64,000 bases of DNA from Diphasiastrum complanatum (Eukaryota; Streptophyta; Lycopodiopsida; Lycopodiales; Lycopodiaceae): contig CM055105.1 in assembly GCA_029204225.1 (NCBI GenBank), positions 13,977,221 through 14,041,220 of the forward strand, given 5' to 3'. Numbering within the stretch: the stretch's first letter is position 1; each line of letters opens with the position of its first letter. The translations under genes and the position numbers were made by a program. The notes beneath the pieces are model-generated. The model was not told the origin of the DNA. It saw only the letters and a list, made by a program, of their open reading frames with translations, and searched no databases. Positions 35,260-47,739 of this stretch are shown one piece after another.

Positions 35260-35629
35260 CTATTTTATGGGACCGTGCTTCAAAATTAGGGGGAGCCCCC
35301 CACTCGATAAGCCCAACCGGGAGGCGGACTGCTGCAGGCAGCCGGAGTAGATGACTAGCAGGCAGGCGAGCAGGCGTAGGCAGGCAGCCGGAAGGAGAGC
35401 GGACGGGCGCAGGCAAGCAGCCGGGGAGCTGAGGGGTGTGTGGGGCGGTGAGCTGGGGCCCTGGGGGTGCGACTGAGCAGGCACCTGGCAGGTGCCTGCA
35501 ACATTTAAGCACCCACCGGGTGCTAAAATTATGGAGAGCCTTGAATCTAGTGAGTGGGAGGGTGGAGGTGGGGAATCTTTTTGGGGCCCACCCCTCAATG
35601 CACACAATGTGCAAATGTATGAGGATATG
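35260..35629. other. GC-rich GCAGGC-repeat segment
   Basis: Repeated GCAGGCAG/CCGGAG words. Two small hairpins occur: GGCACCT GGC AGGTGCC (about 35480-35496) and GCACCC ACC GGGTGC (about 35509-35523). Composition contrasts sharply with the AT-rich flanks. Pro/Leu/Ala ORFs are artefacts. Confidence 0.5.
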
Positions 35630-35745
35630 CACTTTCCTCATACATGCACCCCCCTCCCCATTATTTTTAGTTAAGGTATGCATAGGTGAGGAGAGGAGGA
35701 TGCATGGGTGCACCCATACACATGCGCAAAAGTGTACGTAAGTTT
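35630..35745 (-). repeat. Element B copy 3
   Basis: Reverse-orientation match to 3.15-3.25 kb, including the palindrome TGGGTGCACCCA (35705-35716) and the words CATGTGTATGGGTG, CTTACGTACACTTTTGCGC and TTAACTAAAAAT. It adjoins a short TA tract and then element A. Confidence 0.55.
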
Positions 35746-35764
35746 ATATATATATATATATAGA

Positions 35765-36440
35765 CTAGTAAAGAGTGCTCGTCGTGATGGGCAATGGAGG
35801 CCAATCTAGGTGGCGTCCGATGATTTGGATGATGGCCGATCTCGCACATCTCGCATCTCAAACATTCAAGTCTTTCGAAAAAATTGCGTCTTTGGAAAAA
35901 TTCGAGTATCTGAAAAAATTTGAGCCTTCAAAAAGATTTGAGCCTTCGGAAAAATTCGAATGTTTGAAAAAAAAAAACGAATCTTTCAAAAAATTTGGGT
36001 CTTCGAAAAAATTCGAGTTTTTTGAAAAATTCGACTTGACAATACAAAGGGTCCTTTGATCCTTCGGAAAAATTCTGAAGTACGGTGGGTGGACGACAAA
36101 TTTAGATATCGAAAAATCACAAATTTTTCGAGTTGATCCCGTATCGAAAAATTCTGATTTTAGGTGGAAATTTTTCAACCCAATGGTAAAAGAATCCAAC
36201 CCTTGGTCGGGTTGGGTTGGTTCAAAATTTTTCAGCCCTTGGTTGGGTTAGGTCGAAATTTTCCGAACTTTGGTCGGGTCAGGTTGGGTCAAAATTTTTC
36301 GACGCTTGGTTTGGTTAGATCAAAATTTTCTGAACCTTGGTTGGATCGGGTTGAAATTTTCCGACCCAACGTGACCCCAGTGTATTTTTTTTCTAACCTA
36401 GTGTATTTTTTGACCTAGTGTGTTTTTCTGACCCAATGTG
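35765..36440 (-). mobile_element. Element A copy 5
   Basis: On the minus strand it ends TTTACTAG (CTAG at 35765-35768) beside a TA tract, preceded by a degraded hairpin (35777-35792). Inward it has CATCGGACGCCACCTAG and GAGATGTGCGAGATCGG words as in copies 1 and 4. A GAGTC minisatellite (35865-36050), a TCGAAAAATT block matching 8.5 kb and a TTGGGTCGGGTTGGGT-type repeat (36180-36370) follow. No gene. Confidence 0.55.
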
Positions 36441-37204
36441 CAAGCTCCAAAATAGGAAGTGGAAGGTGTTGAAGAATCACTCCTCAATAGAGCACGATTG
36501 ACTATCTACCCCCTCAATGGATGGATGGAGTCCAATTCATGGAGAGAAGGGGTGTGGGACCGTATTGGCTATTGGCTTCGTAAAAATACATGAAGATGTC
36601 TTAGGTCGGAGCTTTACAATTGGCTTTTCCTTCAAGATTGTAAGAAAGCTTATATTAAGCATTAGTATTTATGCAAGGGTAGCAGTACTCCCATTGAAAG
36701 GCTGATCACTTGAAATAGCAAAGAATACTTTTGACTATTCGTAAGTTGGACATGACATGACCCTTAAACGTATCAAGGTACATTGTAGCAAAAAAAATAT
36801 GATATGTCTATTGTTTAAAATAGCTTAGTTAGCAACTATAAAGCAAACTAAATATAGTGTTGATGATGTGGATTTCTATAATAAATGATAACAATTTTAC
36901 TTGAATCTTATGGTAGTGTTACAGGGATAATGAGGTGCCCTATCATGGATCGGTGATCATGTGGATTCTTTAAATTGTGGATCGGCGATTTGTCTAGAAA
37001 TCTCAGGTCCCAATGATGCATATATGATGCAAATAAGAGTTGTAATTGGATTATTGCATCCTACTAATTTCACTTGAATATTATGGTAGTGTCATAGGGA
37101 CAATTATGATGCGATTATGTGAATCTATCTAAACTAACTAAGATATCTTAAATTGGTGAAAATTCTTTAACTACTATCATCTAACTAGTGAAGGTTCTTT
37201 AACT
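36441..37204. other. No recognised feature
   Basis: AT-rich. A 62-codon plus-strand ORF at 36517-36705 shows no recognisable domain. TATGGTAGTGT repeats appear at about 36910 and 37080. Confidence 0.4.
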
Positions 37205-37420
37205 AAGCTATCTTAAACTGGTGAAGATTCTTTAACTGGTTGTTGACGATCGCCTGGGAATTCTACAGTAGTTGATTCCAAACAATGAAAATGTGAGGAA
37301 TTCTTTAACTAAGCTATCTTAAACTGGTGAAGATTCTTTAGTTGATGATCGCCTGGGGATTCTACAGCAGCTGATTCCAAATAGTGAAAAGGTGAGAAAT
37401 GCTTTTTATTCAAGTCAAAG
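37205..37420 (+). repeat. 106-bp tandem duplication
   Basis: AAGCTATCTTAAACTGGTGA begins at 37205 and 37311. The units continue through GATCGCCTGGG, ATTCTACAG and TGATTCCAAA with small differences. Confidence 0.85.
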
Positions 37421-37571
37421 CAACTAAGAATATCTAGCTTTGTTTCTTCAAAGGCCATAGAAACAACTAAGTAATAGTATGCTAAGTAACGATGTATCTG
37501 AATTTTGAAGCACATTAGATTTTTATCATTCATTGAGGATCTATGATTGCGCTGTTAAATCCTACTCATAA

Positions 37572-37870
37572 TTAAAGACGTGTTTTTCTTAAAAACTTTG
37601 GCAATTTCGAGGTACATGAAGCAACTTCCTTAAGAACTTCATTACTAACATTCATTTTTAGGCAATGTAATGCTAGTCTAGCTCTCTTCTTGTACTTCAC
37701 TTGCTCTTGTCCTCCTTGAGGCTCTTCCTCTTCTCCAAGGACAAGATCATACAAGTCTTGGAGCACTATAAGTGACTCCATTCTTACTTTCCAAGTTGAA
37801 TAATTACTAGAATTTAGCCTCTCACTAGCCTCAAGAAGTAGGCTCCAATTGAACCCATTCTAACTAGTAA
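37572..37870 (-). pseudogene. Ty1/copia gag N-terminal fragment
   Basis: MESLIVLQDLYDLVLGEEEE is followed by KYKKRARLALHCLKMNVSNE and LKEVASCTS. It is about 70% like the gag at 31.9-32.7 kb by eye. It is cut off after about 70 codons. Its leader and LTR follow at higher coordinates. Confidence 0.75.
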
Positions 37871-38466
37871 CAAGTACAACAAATATACTATTCAAAGGCT
37901 CTCCCTTCTCTCTTTCTCAGAATCTAGCTACAAAGCTACTCTCTTGAATCTCACAAAACTCAAGAAGCAAGATCTATAATGATCTTAAACTCAAAAAGAC
38001 TTGGGAAATTGATTTCTACATAATCTATTCAATTTAGAAGCTCGGATTTGACTCTTGGAAGCGCCAATGCCTTCCTATGGTGTTTAGAATGGATTTTAGC
38101 TTCACTCTTGAACTAAAAACATAAGCCTCAAAACTCACTCTCAATGATTTGGAGGTTTAACAAACATCTAACACCATTCCACATCAAATCTATAATGAGA
38201 TCAATGGATTTTCAAAAAGCAAATCACTAGTTTCACTCTTCACAAATTGTTTGAAGCTAAAATATTGAAAAAATCACTAAGGTATGGTAAAAGTATAACT
38301 CTAGTAGCCTCTCACGCGTGTGGGAAGTACATCTGAACTTTACACTCTTATTTGAACTTCTACTTCACAAGTAAACTATTGGTTAAGGTTGCCCTACTTC
38401 AAAATGAATCTAGCACCAATGCTTTTACCAAAATGAAGAGATTTGGATCATCATCAAAGCTCTTTG

Positions 38467-38483
38467 ACTTGGCTCTGATACCA
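38467..38483 (-). promoter_or_regulatory. Primer-binding site of second copia element
   Basis: Minus strand TGGTATCAGAGCCAAG immediately follows the LTR end and matches the initiator-methionine tRNA 3' end type. Confidence 0.85.
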
Positions 38484-39145
38484 TGTCAAATTTCAGATAA
38501 AATGATCTATTTTGGTCTACAAAAGATCACTAAGAGTGATTGGTAGCTTGGGATCTTGATCTACATCAAGACTAGCTTCCAATTCTAGCTTCTACTTTGA
38601 CAATTTTAGTGATTCCAAGCAAGAACAATAAAAAAATGATGACCCACGACTTCACACGTGTGAAGTACTATTACTATATGGGCTGATAACAATGAATAAC
38701 TTTACTTATGAAATACTAAGCATTCATTCACAAAGAAGTTGCTAAAGAGAATGAAAACAACAAAATTGCTCCACAGACCAATGTTTCTCATCATTGAACT
38801 CAACAATAAATCCATCATGGATCAAGTACATAATCATGATAATCTCTCTCTAAGCTGCATCCAGGGACAGCTCATAGTACTCATCCATATCCACTTTGGA
38901 TAAGATCTATCTAATTTGCCACATCATCCATTGGTGGTTTGTGTTGACCTTCTAGATTCCTACAATTTAGGATCTAACTCCTATAATCTAGGAGATTTCA
39001 TATTTGACTCAAATAAAAACTAAATGAAATGGATATGAATATTACAAGTGTTATTTCACACATGTGGACAGGTCCTCACACGTGTGGATCCACATAGATG
39101 TCAAACAAATTGCCTAAACCATGTGAAAATTGCTAAAATCTAACA
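38484..39145 (-). mobile_element. Second Ty1/copia 5' LTR (about 662 bp)
   Basis: Plus-strand ends are TGTCAAATTT and ATCTAACA (TGT...ACA). It abuts the primer-binding site and shares interior words (CTACAAAAGATC, TAAGAGTGATTGG, CACACGTGTG) with the LTR at 33.5-34.2 kb. The outer border is less certain than the inner one. Confidence 0.7.
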
Positions 39146-39159
39146 TTCACAACTTGCTT

Positions 39160-39620
39160 ACCCTTCTCATCATATGCGAGTCTTGATGATATCCCACTTT
39201 GTCTTGAGGTCTTTCTTAGGTTTTGACTTGAGAAAACATTTCTACAATTTTCCTTAATGAACCACCATCCTCATAAAAAATGTTTGGACCAACATCATCA
39301 TGAACAAGCATTTCCTTTATCAAAGATAACATTCCCACTTATAAGAAATTTCTTAATGTAAATCCTATAAGCTTTGCTTGCATCACTGTACCGAACAAAT
39401 ATTCCCTTCTTAGATGTGGGATCTTCCTTAGTCCTCTTATCAAGAGTTAGATTTGCATAGCATGTACATCTAAAGATCTTCATAAACTTAACACTAGGCC
39501 TCTTACCAAAGTGCCTCAAAAAGTGTCATACCATTCAATGGTTCATTTGGCAACCTATTGCTATGCATATAGTAAAAGCATCAAACTACATGGGCTCAAA
39601 AAACGTCGACTAACTAAATT
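39160..39620 (-). pseudogene. Ty1/copia integrase-RT linker fragment
   Basis: Frame pieces read NRLPNEPLNGMTLFEAL, then FGKRPSVKFMKIFRCTCYA and KKGIFVRYSDASKAYRIY with NVIFDKG. This is the post-integrase part of copia pol. Frameshifts are visible. It may belong to an older copy into which the 38.5-kb LTR inserted. Confidence 0.75.
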
Positions 39621-42600
39621 GGCATCTATCCAACAGATTGGGCCCAATATAGGCTAAAACTATTGATGTCAAACCTAGGAAATGCCCTTGAGCATAGCAA
39701 AAGTTATCAAAAAATCACTATATAGGCTAATTTTTATCAATGTGGCTCTAGTACAAGGAGCTAGTTACGAGACGAGTGTCCCAACAACTATGTCGATTAA
39801 ATCAACTATGCAATATCACGTTTGAAGCTTATTTAAAATCAAACAAGCTCAAATGTGATAAGAGCGAAATACAATAAGTTGTAGCCGCTGTTTGGAGTGT
39901 CCAAAAGACGCTATGCATTTTCCTACTATTATGTACTTGACTCACACTCAAGCACACCAAAAAAAAAAAAGCACTTGACATACATGCTCAAGTTCAGGTT
40001 TGATATAGGCCCCCAAAGCTGAGGAATATTTTCTTTAGGATCCCCAAGACCAATCCAAAAGCATTTGACCTCCTATTCTTGCACCAAAAGCTATAAATCA
40101 TAATGCACTAGCTTCATCCGTCCAATTAGAGCATATGGGCCCTCACAGGGTTATTAACTACATTATTGGCCTAGTCTGAAATGATGTGGCATAATTAATA
40201 ATCTCATACACTAGAGTACAGGATATTCATGTGAAGGACTATTCCGAATCCCTCATACTAAACATGGACATAACAGTATCCAGCCTCATCATAAGCTATA
40301 TTTGCATAGCTCTTTAATCTTCCATCAATATTGATGTTGCTTTACCACTCCTGCATTCATGTAGATTCAACATTCCCATGTTTGATGTTGCCAACCAATG
40401 TCTAGATTTCATGGCAAGAAACCTTTCTCACCACCATATCCATCTTACCATCCAAACCAACGCAAATGTGTATAAGATCCACCATCATGATGATCAACTC
40501 ACTTACGATCCATGGCATATCAAGTAGGATAGCTCCATCATAATCATGTATAAGATACTATCTGATCACCAACAAATATCCATTATCCACTGATATCACC
40601 CAATAATTTGTTCACATGTAGTGCAACTAGACTCCAACTAGATTTAACCAACAAACTGCATTATGCTTATCAAAGAATGATGGATAAAAACATGTGTGAA
40701 GTCAAATGGGAGATCACAACCATGCATATAACCAGACATCTCACCTAAGTACTCATCAAAGCATCAACTGGCACTCCTTGAGTAACCATCTCCATCCTTG
40801 TTGATCACAACAACTAGGCAAATTAGATCTGTCGTGTAATCCATGCCATCAAGATTTGTACCATCTCCAATAATACAATCCAAATCACCTATGTCCATGT
40901 AGGTCCGATGCATCCAAACATCATCACAAAGTGATGAAGCACCACCCATCATAAGAACAACCCATTTGCATCCAATGATGCACCACACTTCAGCATCCGT
41001 AGCAACTCCCTGAGTGCTATCGCCAATCGAACTATCATTCAAACACCATGCTCACCTAATGTCTTTGATCCTGGTCATCATCCCATTATCCAAGCCAATT
41101 ACCAAAGCATCACCTAATTTTCTTGGCTCCTAGCATTTGTTTGATCTCCCTGGCTATGTGCCACCTGAAAATACGCCAATGCAAAGAACAATGTTGGCGC
41201 CAGTGGTGTCGAGAGTAAAGCTTGCACTTGTAACTAGCTTTACAACAATGGTAGAGCCTCAATCGATGTTACTTTCCAACACTTACTAGTCTCAATGTAC
41301 ACATGGTTTAGTTGTTGTTTTTCTTGCAAAAGTTTATGCCAACAAGTTGATTTCAAGAGGACTTTCAACCATGAGATAAGTCCAAAAATAAAATATTTAG
41401 GAATGGTTCTTATCAAAAGGAAGTTCCTTAGAATGATGAAATTTGAACAAAGTAGTGGTGATTAATAGTATCAATTGGTCTTGGTCTCAAACCTTCCCTT
41501 GATTTTTTTAATACAAATACTAGTAAAATTGGTTATCTTCAATTATTGTGCATTGCTCGTCCAATTTAAATTGCAAAATATGGAATGTACATAAACAAGT
41601 ATTGACTTGCCAATTGGAATGAGACCACTCCTTGAGTTACATTTGATGTGGAATTATGGTAAAATCACAACTTTAAACAAAGATCATATGAAGAAACCAA
41701 GTTGTTCTAAAGTGTGTAGTATTTTAGACTAAGCTTGTATGACAAGGTAAGAAGGTCCATTTTAAATTGCTTCATGCATAAAAGTTTGTTTTTTAAACAT
41801 TTGGATCGTTTCAGTCAAAAGCCTAAGAAGGTAGTCAATATGCTAAATATTGTCAAACGAGAAATTCTTATAGGATAGCCCAAGGGGTTCTTCATGATTT
41901 TCATAATGACAAGGTAGTTCATTATGTTAGCAAGTTAGATCTCTCTCATGTATCTTGGTGTTGACATCTACTTTCCTCTAGAAAATATATATCTTTTGTT
42001 TATGATGAGGAAATACAGTAGCCCTTTAACAATAGTTTGGGCTTGAGCTGAATTGGCACATGACTATCCCTTTTTTCACATGTGAAATGCCATTAGCCAC
42101 AAAAACAATCATTATTGTAAGGAAGAAGAAAAAAGATCCTACAAAAATATGAGGTTAGCAAGTTATTTATTCTATAATGTTTGTTTGCTATCTATATTGT
42201 TCTGTTTACACAATGTGTAGGATGTTTTTATGAACATAAACCTCACATAGCAAGTTCCACTAATGATTACATTGTTTAACAAAATGCACCTACAATGCCC
42301 TTGTTTTCATGTGCTTTATTATAAAGAGCAAGTACACAAAAGCTTTATAAGTCAAGCCATAGACTATTGTTATTTTAGTGTATCACATTATTTTACCAAT
42401 AGTAACCCAAAGAACAATAACTTTAACTTGGAGATAATGCTAGTTTGTTTTTAACTATTACAAAGTGGTTCATTACCTATTTTCCAACAATTTATTGGCA
42501 CCATCTCTAAGGAGCCTATCTTTACCCTTTGCTCTTTGATGGGAATTGAGCCTCACGCCCAATGGATTGACAATATAGGGTACTCAACATAGACATGGGA

Positions 42601-42726
42601 GAATGTTTAGGATGCAAATTATCATATCCTAGATATTCAAAAAACTTGCTCTAAAGTAGGAAGTAAAGAGGCAAATGATCACACAGTGATGTTGGATGAC
42701 CTAGACAACACCTCATTAAACCCATG
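39621..42726. other. Three kilobases with no recognisable gene
   Basis: AT-rich DNA. The best ORF (40764-41042, minus, 92 codons, Asp/Gly-rich) has no recognisable domain. I see no splice-linked coding series, tRNA or LTR ends. Confidence 0.5.
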
Positions 42727-42862
42727 ACTCATCACAACTCTATCAAGGTTGTGACATCATTCATCCTCATCATGGGTGTGGGACATTTGTCATAACTCAT
42801 CACAACTCTATCAAGGTTGTGACATCATTCATCGTCATCATGGGTGTGGGACAACTTTCGTA
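42727..42862 (+). repeat. 68-bp tandem duplication
   Basis: ACTCATCACAACTCTATCAA starts at 42727 and 42795. The copies are nearly identical through CATCATGGGTGTGGGACA, indicating a recent event. Confidence 0.9.
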
Positions 42863-43167
42863 AAAGATCTAGAGAGTTCATCTAATGGCCCAATGTAACT
42901 TCCACACTTCGCCAATGTGAGCACACCTTCATAGACTCGTAACGGGCTATAACATCAAAAAAATGCCAAAATCTTAACATAGTGGAGTATGACAGCTTTG
43001 TTATATTCGGAATCTTTGTAACATAAAATTGACAATGGCCAAAGTCTCGTATAATCTATTTAATATACAAACAAATAATTGACAATGGCCAACATCTCTT
43101 TATTATATAGCAATTTTTAAGGAAAGAGGCACCATCAGGGTCACTATGGCTTTGCTGTATTTAATGT

Positions 43168-43177
43168 GCCACGTGTC
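43168..43177 (+). promoter_or_regulatory. G-box/ABRE GCCACGTGTC upstream of bZIP gene
   Basis: CACGTG (43170-43175) overlaps ACGTGTC (43171-43177), the ABA-responsive element bound by group A bZIP factors. It lies about 1.7 kb before the bZIP start codon, so it could support autoregulation if the promoter extends that far. Confidence 0.4.
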
Positions 43178-44882
43178 GAGTGATGAGAAGCTCTTTTTAT
43201 GGGCTTTCATTGCCCGATAGCGTAGTAGTGTCCTTTGGAGAAGTTAGAAAGGTCGCACCAGAGACTCGGCTCCAAAGCTCAAGCTCGGTATCGAAGTTGT
43301 GGCCAGCTAAGCTAAGACTCAAGAGACACGACGCTCGCCAGTATGCCACGATTGTAACGAGTGCTTGGGAACCTCTTTTGAGTTATCCTCAAAAAACCTG
43401 CATTCTATAGAAATTCTCAGTTTTTTTGAAGACTTTTACTTATAAAAAGTTATATTTGCTTGTGTAGCCGGTTTTTGAGAAAACTTTTTGGTTCCATTCC
43501 TATGGTTTGCCGATTTTCGGGAGCACTAGTTGTTTTGTATATGAGTCAGGAATCCAACCAGATTCATTTGGGATGGATGATGGATGATCGATCCAGCCTT
43601 GAGTTTGATTGAGAATTTGCAAAATTTTAAGAATTTTAGGAGAAGACAGTCAATCTATTACCTAGGCTAGCAGCTCAACTTTGATGTCCTGTACAGGTGG
43701 CCAGCATCGAGACATCTGTGTATGTATTGGCATTAAATTCCCAAAATGCTTCTAAGGAAGCTTCGAAGATCGGACACAGCACTGTTAATGGAACAACATG
43801 CACAAGCTGACTCAAGCTTGCAAAGGCAGCAGGAGGAGGGAGGGGCTCGCCTCTTCTTCCCCTTTCTTGCTTGGATTTGGACTACTGTTGCTGATTTTGT
43901 CAGTCTAGATTTTTGTTTGATGCAACAGGTTGTTGGGTTCTCAAAAAACGCGACCTTTTGCTTTCTGAGCTTGTCTTATCACAGTGGAAGTTATGGCTGG
44001 CTGTCGTAGAGATGCGTGCGATTGAAGATTTTCTGTTTCAGTTCTGATTTGGGTTCTATATCCTTAGAGGATTCCTTTCCTTGTTATTCAATTCATCTCA
44101 ATTGTTAGCTTCAGCCCAGATGTGCTTGCTTTGCTTGTCCGCCGGTCATTCCATGATTCTTAAGCTTCTTTTGTGTCCTTAGATTTAAAGCCAGGGAAAC
44201 GTTCAAACTTCTTTACTAATATGCTGTATTATAAGTTCCAGTCTGCCAGTTTGCAGGAGATCTAAGTTAGCAGCCTCTTTAATTTCATTATTTTCTCCCG
44301 TTTGTGTAGGTCATGTTCTCGTATCAACGAAATAGCTCTTTTGCAGTTGCGTGCACGTTTGAAATTTTAAATTCGACCTGTCTGCAATCAACAAATAATG
44401 AATCTGTACGTAATGCAAAAAAGCTTACTGATACTAGTCATACCTCTGCTGGCAACATATCTTTTCGATTTCTTCTACCATGGCTTCAATTTTCATTTAT
44501 AGACGAATGCCTAATGTCTATTGCACCAGCATTTCACCTACAGCACTCTTGTTCAGAGTTAGATTAAACTCGTCAGTGCGTTGAATTGGATGCTCTGTTG
44601 CCTGAAGATACTTGAAGTAAATTGTTATTTCGGGCTGAAGCAAGTAGGCGGAAGTTGAAGTGGCGTTCGCAGCTGTGAATTAGTTCCGAAACGGTACATA
44701 TCAACAGATTTGGTAGAGTGTTCCCTGAATCTATTGTGATCTGCCCTGTCGCATAGTTGAACTAAGGCCGTTATCAGCAATTATCAAGTTTTCCATGCGA
44801 TTACGTCTCTTCATCAGGCTTGATTCTAGTCTTTGAAACATGTCTTTCCTATGCACACATCGTAATTGCTAATAATTCTGCA
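43178..44882 (+). other. Upstream region and leader of the bZIP gene
   Basis: No transposon signature. Several short upstream ATG frames occur (for example 43746-44009, 84 codons or so). A TTTGTGTAG acceptor-like site near 44302-44310 may end a leader intron. The transcription start cannot be fixed from sequence. Confidence 0.35.
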
Positions 44883-47739
44883 ATGGGAACAACGAACATG
44901 GAAAACTTGATAGCTGCTCCTGTAGGAGGAAGGTTTGAGATTTCGCCACTGGTGAGACAACATTCTATCTATTCTTTGACCTTAGACGAGTTTCAAAACA
45001 CTGTGGGAGAGTCTGGAAAGCAATTTGGGTCAATGAACATGGACGAATTTCTGAAAAACGTATGGACAGCCGAAGAGAATCAAGCCATGGCTGCAGCTAT
45101 GGCCGGAGGAGGAAACGAAGTAGCTTGTAATGGGCTTTTATGGCAGGGAAGCCTCTCAAGACAAGGATCTCTCGCTCTTCCTCGAACTCTCAGTCGAAAA
45201 ACAGTGGATGAGGTTTGGAAGGATATTATCTATCAGGGTTCTGGATGTATTCCCATCAATGACAACGGTTCTGGAGCTGCCCAGCAGCATCCAAGAGAAC
45301 TGACCCTTCGCGAGATGACTTTGGAGGACTTTTTGTTAAAAGCAGGCGTGGTGAGAGAGGAAATGCTAGTGGAAAAGCAGCCCACTACTCCATATGGTGG
45401 AGGTTTGAGGGGTGATTATGGTTTGGGAGTTGGCAATACAAGAACTGGAGAGAGGGTTGAAGAAAAATTGAATAATCAGAGTGCACTGGGCGCTTTATAT
45501 GCGAACCAAGAGGGCGGTAATGCTCAAGAAAAAGGTGAGAGGGACAAAATTGGTGTGGGAGCTACGTTTACGCTTTCCACAGCAAATCCCCTTTCCAGTA
45601 AAACTTGCAACAACTCTCTTCAGTTAGATCACTGCAAACCTGCTGTCATTCCAGATTGGCTGAACAGTCAGTATGGTATGACCTCAGTGGAAGCAATGCC
45701 TCCACAACCACATGCTAGACCACAACACCAACAACAGCAGCAGCAGCAGCAGCAGCATCAACGGCAACAACTGCTGCAGCAGCAACAGCAACTGCTGCTT
45801 CACCAGCAGGTGGCACCAGAAACAGGAGCTATATTGGAGGTAACCCAAAGGGGTTGCAACTGGACTCCACCAGAGGGGACGACTATGAGAGATTGCTATG
45901 GAGCTGCCGAAGCTACAAGCACTGGAGGATTAGTAAGCGGATTTGTGGGTAGAGTTGCTGCTAAAAGTTTCGGGACTGACCTTGGAACATCTTTTGGTGG
46001 AAGAACGGATGCGTCTGGTCTTGCACTTGGTTCAGTTTCCCCTTGTAGTCCTCTCTCTGATGAACAAAGCCATGGCAATGGTTTTGGCATGACACCTATT
46101 GGAAATTGTGGATTGGATGGAACCTTACGGGGGAGAAAAAGAGGAGCAGAGTTGACAATCGATAAAGTCATTGAGCGAAGACAACGAAGAATGATAAAAA
46201 ATCGTGAATCTGCGGCCCGCTCGAGGGCTCGAAAGCAGGTGCATGCCATTTTATTCTGCATGGATTTTGTCATATCTACGGGAAATAATGCTTACAGTTT
46301 AAATCCAGGAATTTCTTTTCTTGTGTTAGCCTGCTCTGACAATCATGTTGTGTTATTCCTATCAATGTCTTTAACGACTTTCTCCAGAGCTGGCTAATTG
46401 CTTTGCCTGTCTAAAGTACAGGAGTTAAGTTATTTCATTGTCTAGGCTGTCTTACGGTACAGCACTAGTATCTTCACTGTGACATACTCCTTTCAGAATG
46501 CAGGCCTGTGTACTGAAATGCAGCTTTTACTTGTGTCAATAAAATGGATTCCTGTGTACTGAAATGCAGCTTTTGCGTGTTTATTGTAGGCATTCACTGT
46601 CGAATTGGAAGCAGAGCTTGCACAACTTAAAGAGGAGAACCACAAGCTACGGAAACAACAGGTAGGCACTACAACATGTCAAACCCTCTTTTTGAAATTG
46701 TTGCAACTTTGAATTGAACTTACGTTTCCACGGCACTCTACTCACTATGTAGAGAAATGATAATACCAAACGGAAGTCAAACCAATAAGTACTTGACGAG
46801 CTTTTTTATCTACCTCAATTTGTTTCAATCTCAAACGTCAGGCTAGGATCCTCCGTGGTACAAATAAGGGATTCAGAATGACAATAGGTTTTGACGAGGC
46901 TACTCTTCATGAATGATAGTTCTAGAATGCTGATATTCTTCCTGAATTTCAATTCAACTTTGTAAATTAACAGTGCAATGCTTGTTGACAATAAGTTTCA
47001 TTTGTTGATGTTTGCGGCATTCAGGAGGATGTCGTCAGAAGAAAGAGACAGCTGGTATGTTCTTTTGTCACTTTATGTCTATTGTTCAGATGGAAATTGA
47101 CTATAGTTTAGTTTTGTAAGCTGAAGCCTGATGAGAACCTTCTTATCTAGTCATCCACTTCTTGGGAGCTGAAAGTACTATGTAACCTTTACAATTCGAA
47201 GTATAATATTTTGAGACCTTGGGACAAGTTTTTTCCTGGCTTCTGTATGAAAACCGTTATGCTTGTCCAATTGTAGCTTCAAATACTGACAAAGAATATG
47301 CAAGGCTACCAATTAGTGATAAGGACGATAGCCTGCACACTCGATGCTTTAAATGCGCATCATGGAAACATAACTTTTTTATTTCTATTGATTTCAAAGC
47401 TTCAGTCATCGCATTATTTATTCCCATCATGCTTTTTGAATATTTTTTTTGCTGGTTTTATACAAGCAATAAATATATAGGAGCTGGCTTGTTCTTTGGA
47501 TTCTGTTGCTACACTACCTTCAAAGAGAATGAACAAATTCCGTAGAGATCTTCCATTGTTGATCATCGTTCAGTACTGTAATTCGGTTAGATTTCAACAA
47601 ATTTTAATTGGTCAAACTTCAAGTCATGGTTTTTATGATCATGTTCATGCAGGTTCTTGAACTCATAATGGACTCGAGGGCGAGACACTTTTCACCTCCT
47701 ACGAATGTACTAAGGAGGACAGCTACAGGTCCATGGTGA
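44883..47739 (+). CDS. Group A bZIP transcription factor (ABI5/ABF/AREB-like), 514 aa, 4 coding exons
   Basis: Exons are 44883-46238, 46590-46661, 47025-47054 and 47653-47739. All introns are GT-AG and phase 0, giving 514 residues. It should be a nuclear ABA/stress-responsive activator binding ACGT-core ABRE/G-box sites as a dimer. Conserved domains appear in order: C1 (residues about 25-65, HSIYSLTLDEFQNTVGE, then MNMDEFLKNVW), C2 (about 90-117, LPRTLSRKTVDEVWKDI) and C3 (about 140-160, REMTLEDFLLKAGVV). A Gln-rich stretch lies near 283-315. The basic region NRESAARSR (N-x7-R) is at 440-448 and a zipper with Leu 458, 465 and 472 follows. C4 ends LRRTATGPW. RxxS/T sites in C1, C2 and C4 fit SnRK2 phosphorylation. 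ATG 44883 is chosen because MGTTNMENL is a usual start; the frame is open upstream without an ATG. I cannot separate ABI5 from ABF orthology. Confidence 0.95.
45730..45810 (+). repeat. CAG/CAA repeat encoding polyglutamine in the bZIP protein
   Basis: CAACAGCAGCAGCAGCAGCAG-type runs encode a Gln-rich segment broken by His, Arg and Leu. Glutamine-rich stretches between C3 and bZIP are common in this family. Length could vary between individuals. Confidence 0.85.

Noticed and set aside
36180-36370. TTGGGTCGGG repeats as telomeric sequence
   Set aside because: The period and sequence do not fit TTTAGGG, and the words belong to element A (CAACCCAATGG block also at 8.6-8.75 kb).
40764-41042. Minus ORF of 92 codons as a gene
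   Set aside because: No recognisable domain, no splice-linked neighbours and no leader features, in a region rich in chance ORFs.
45896-46273. Minus-strand ORF opposite the bZIP exon
   Set aside because: It is a shadow of the well-supported plus-strand coding exon.
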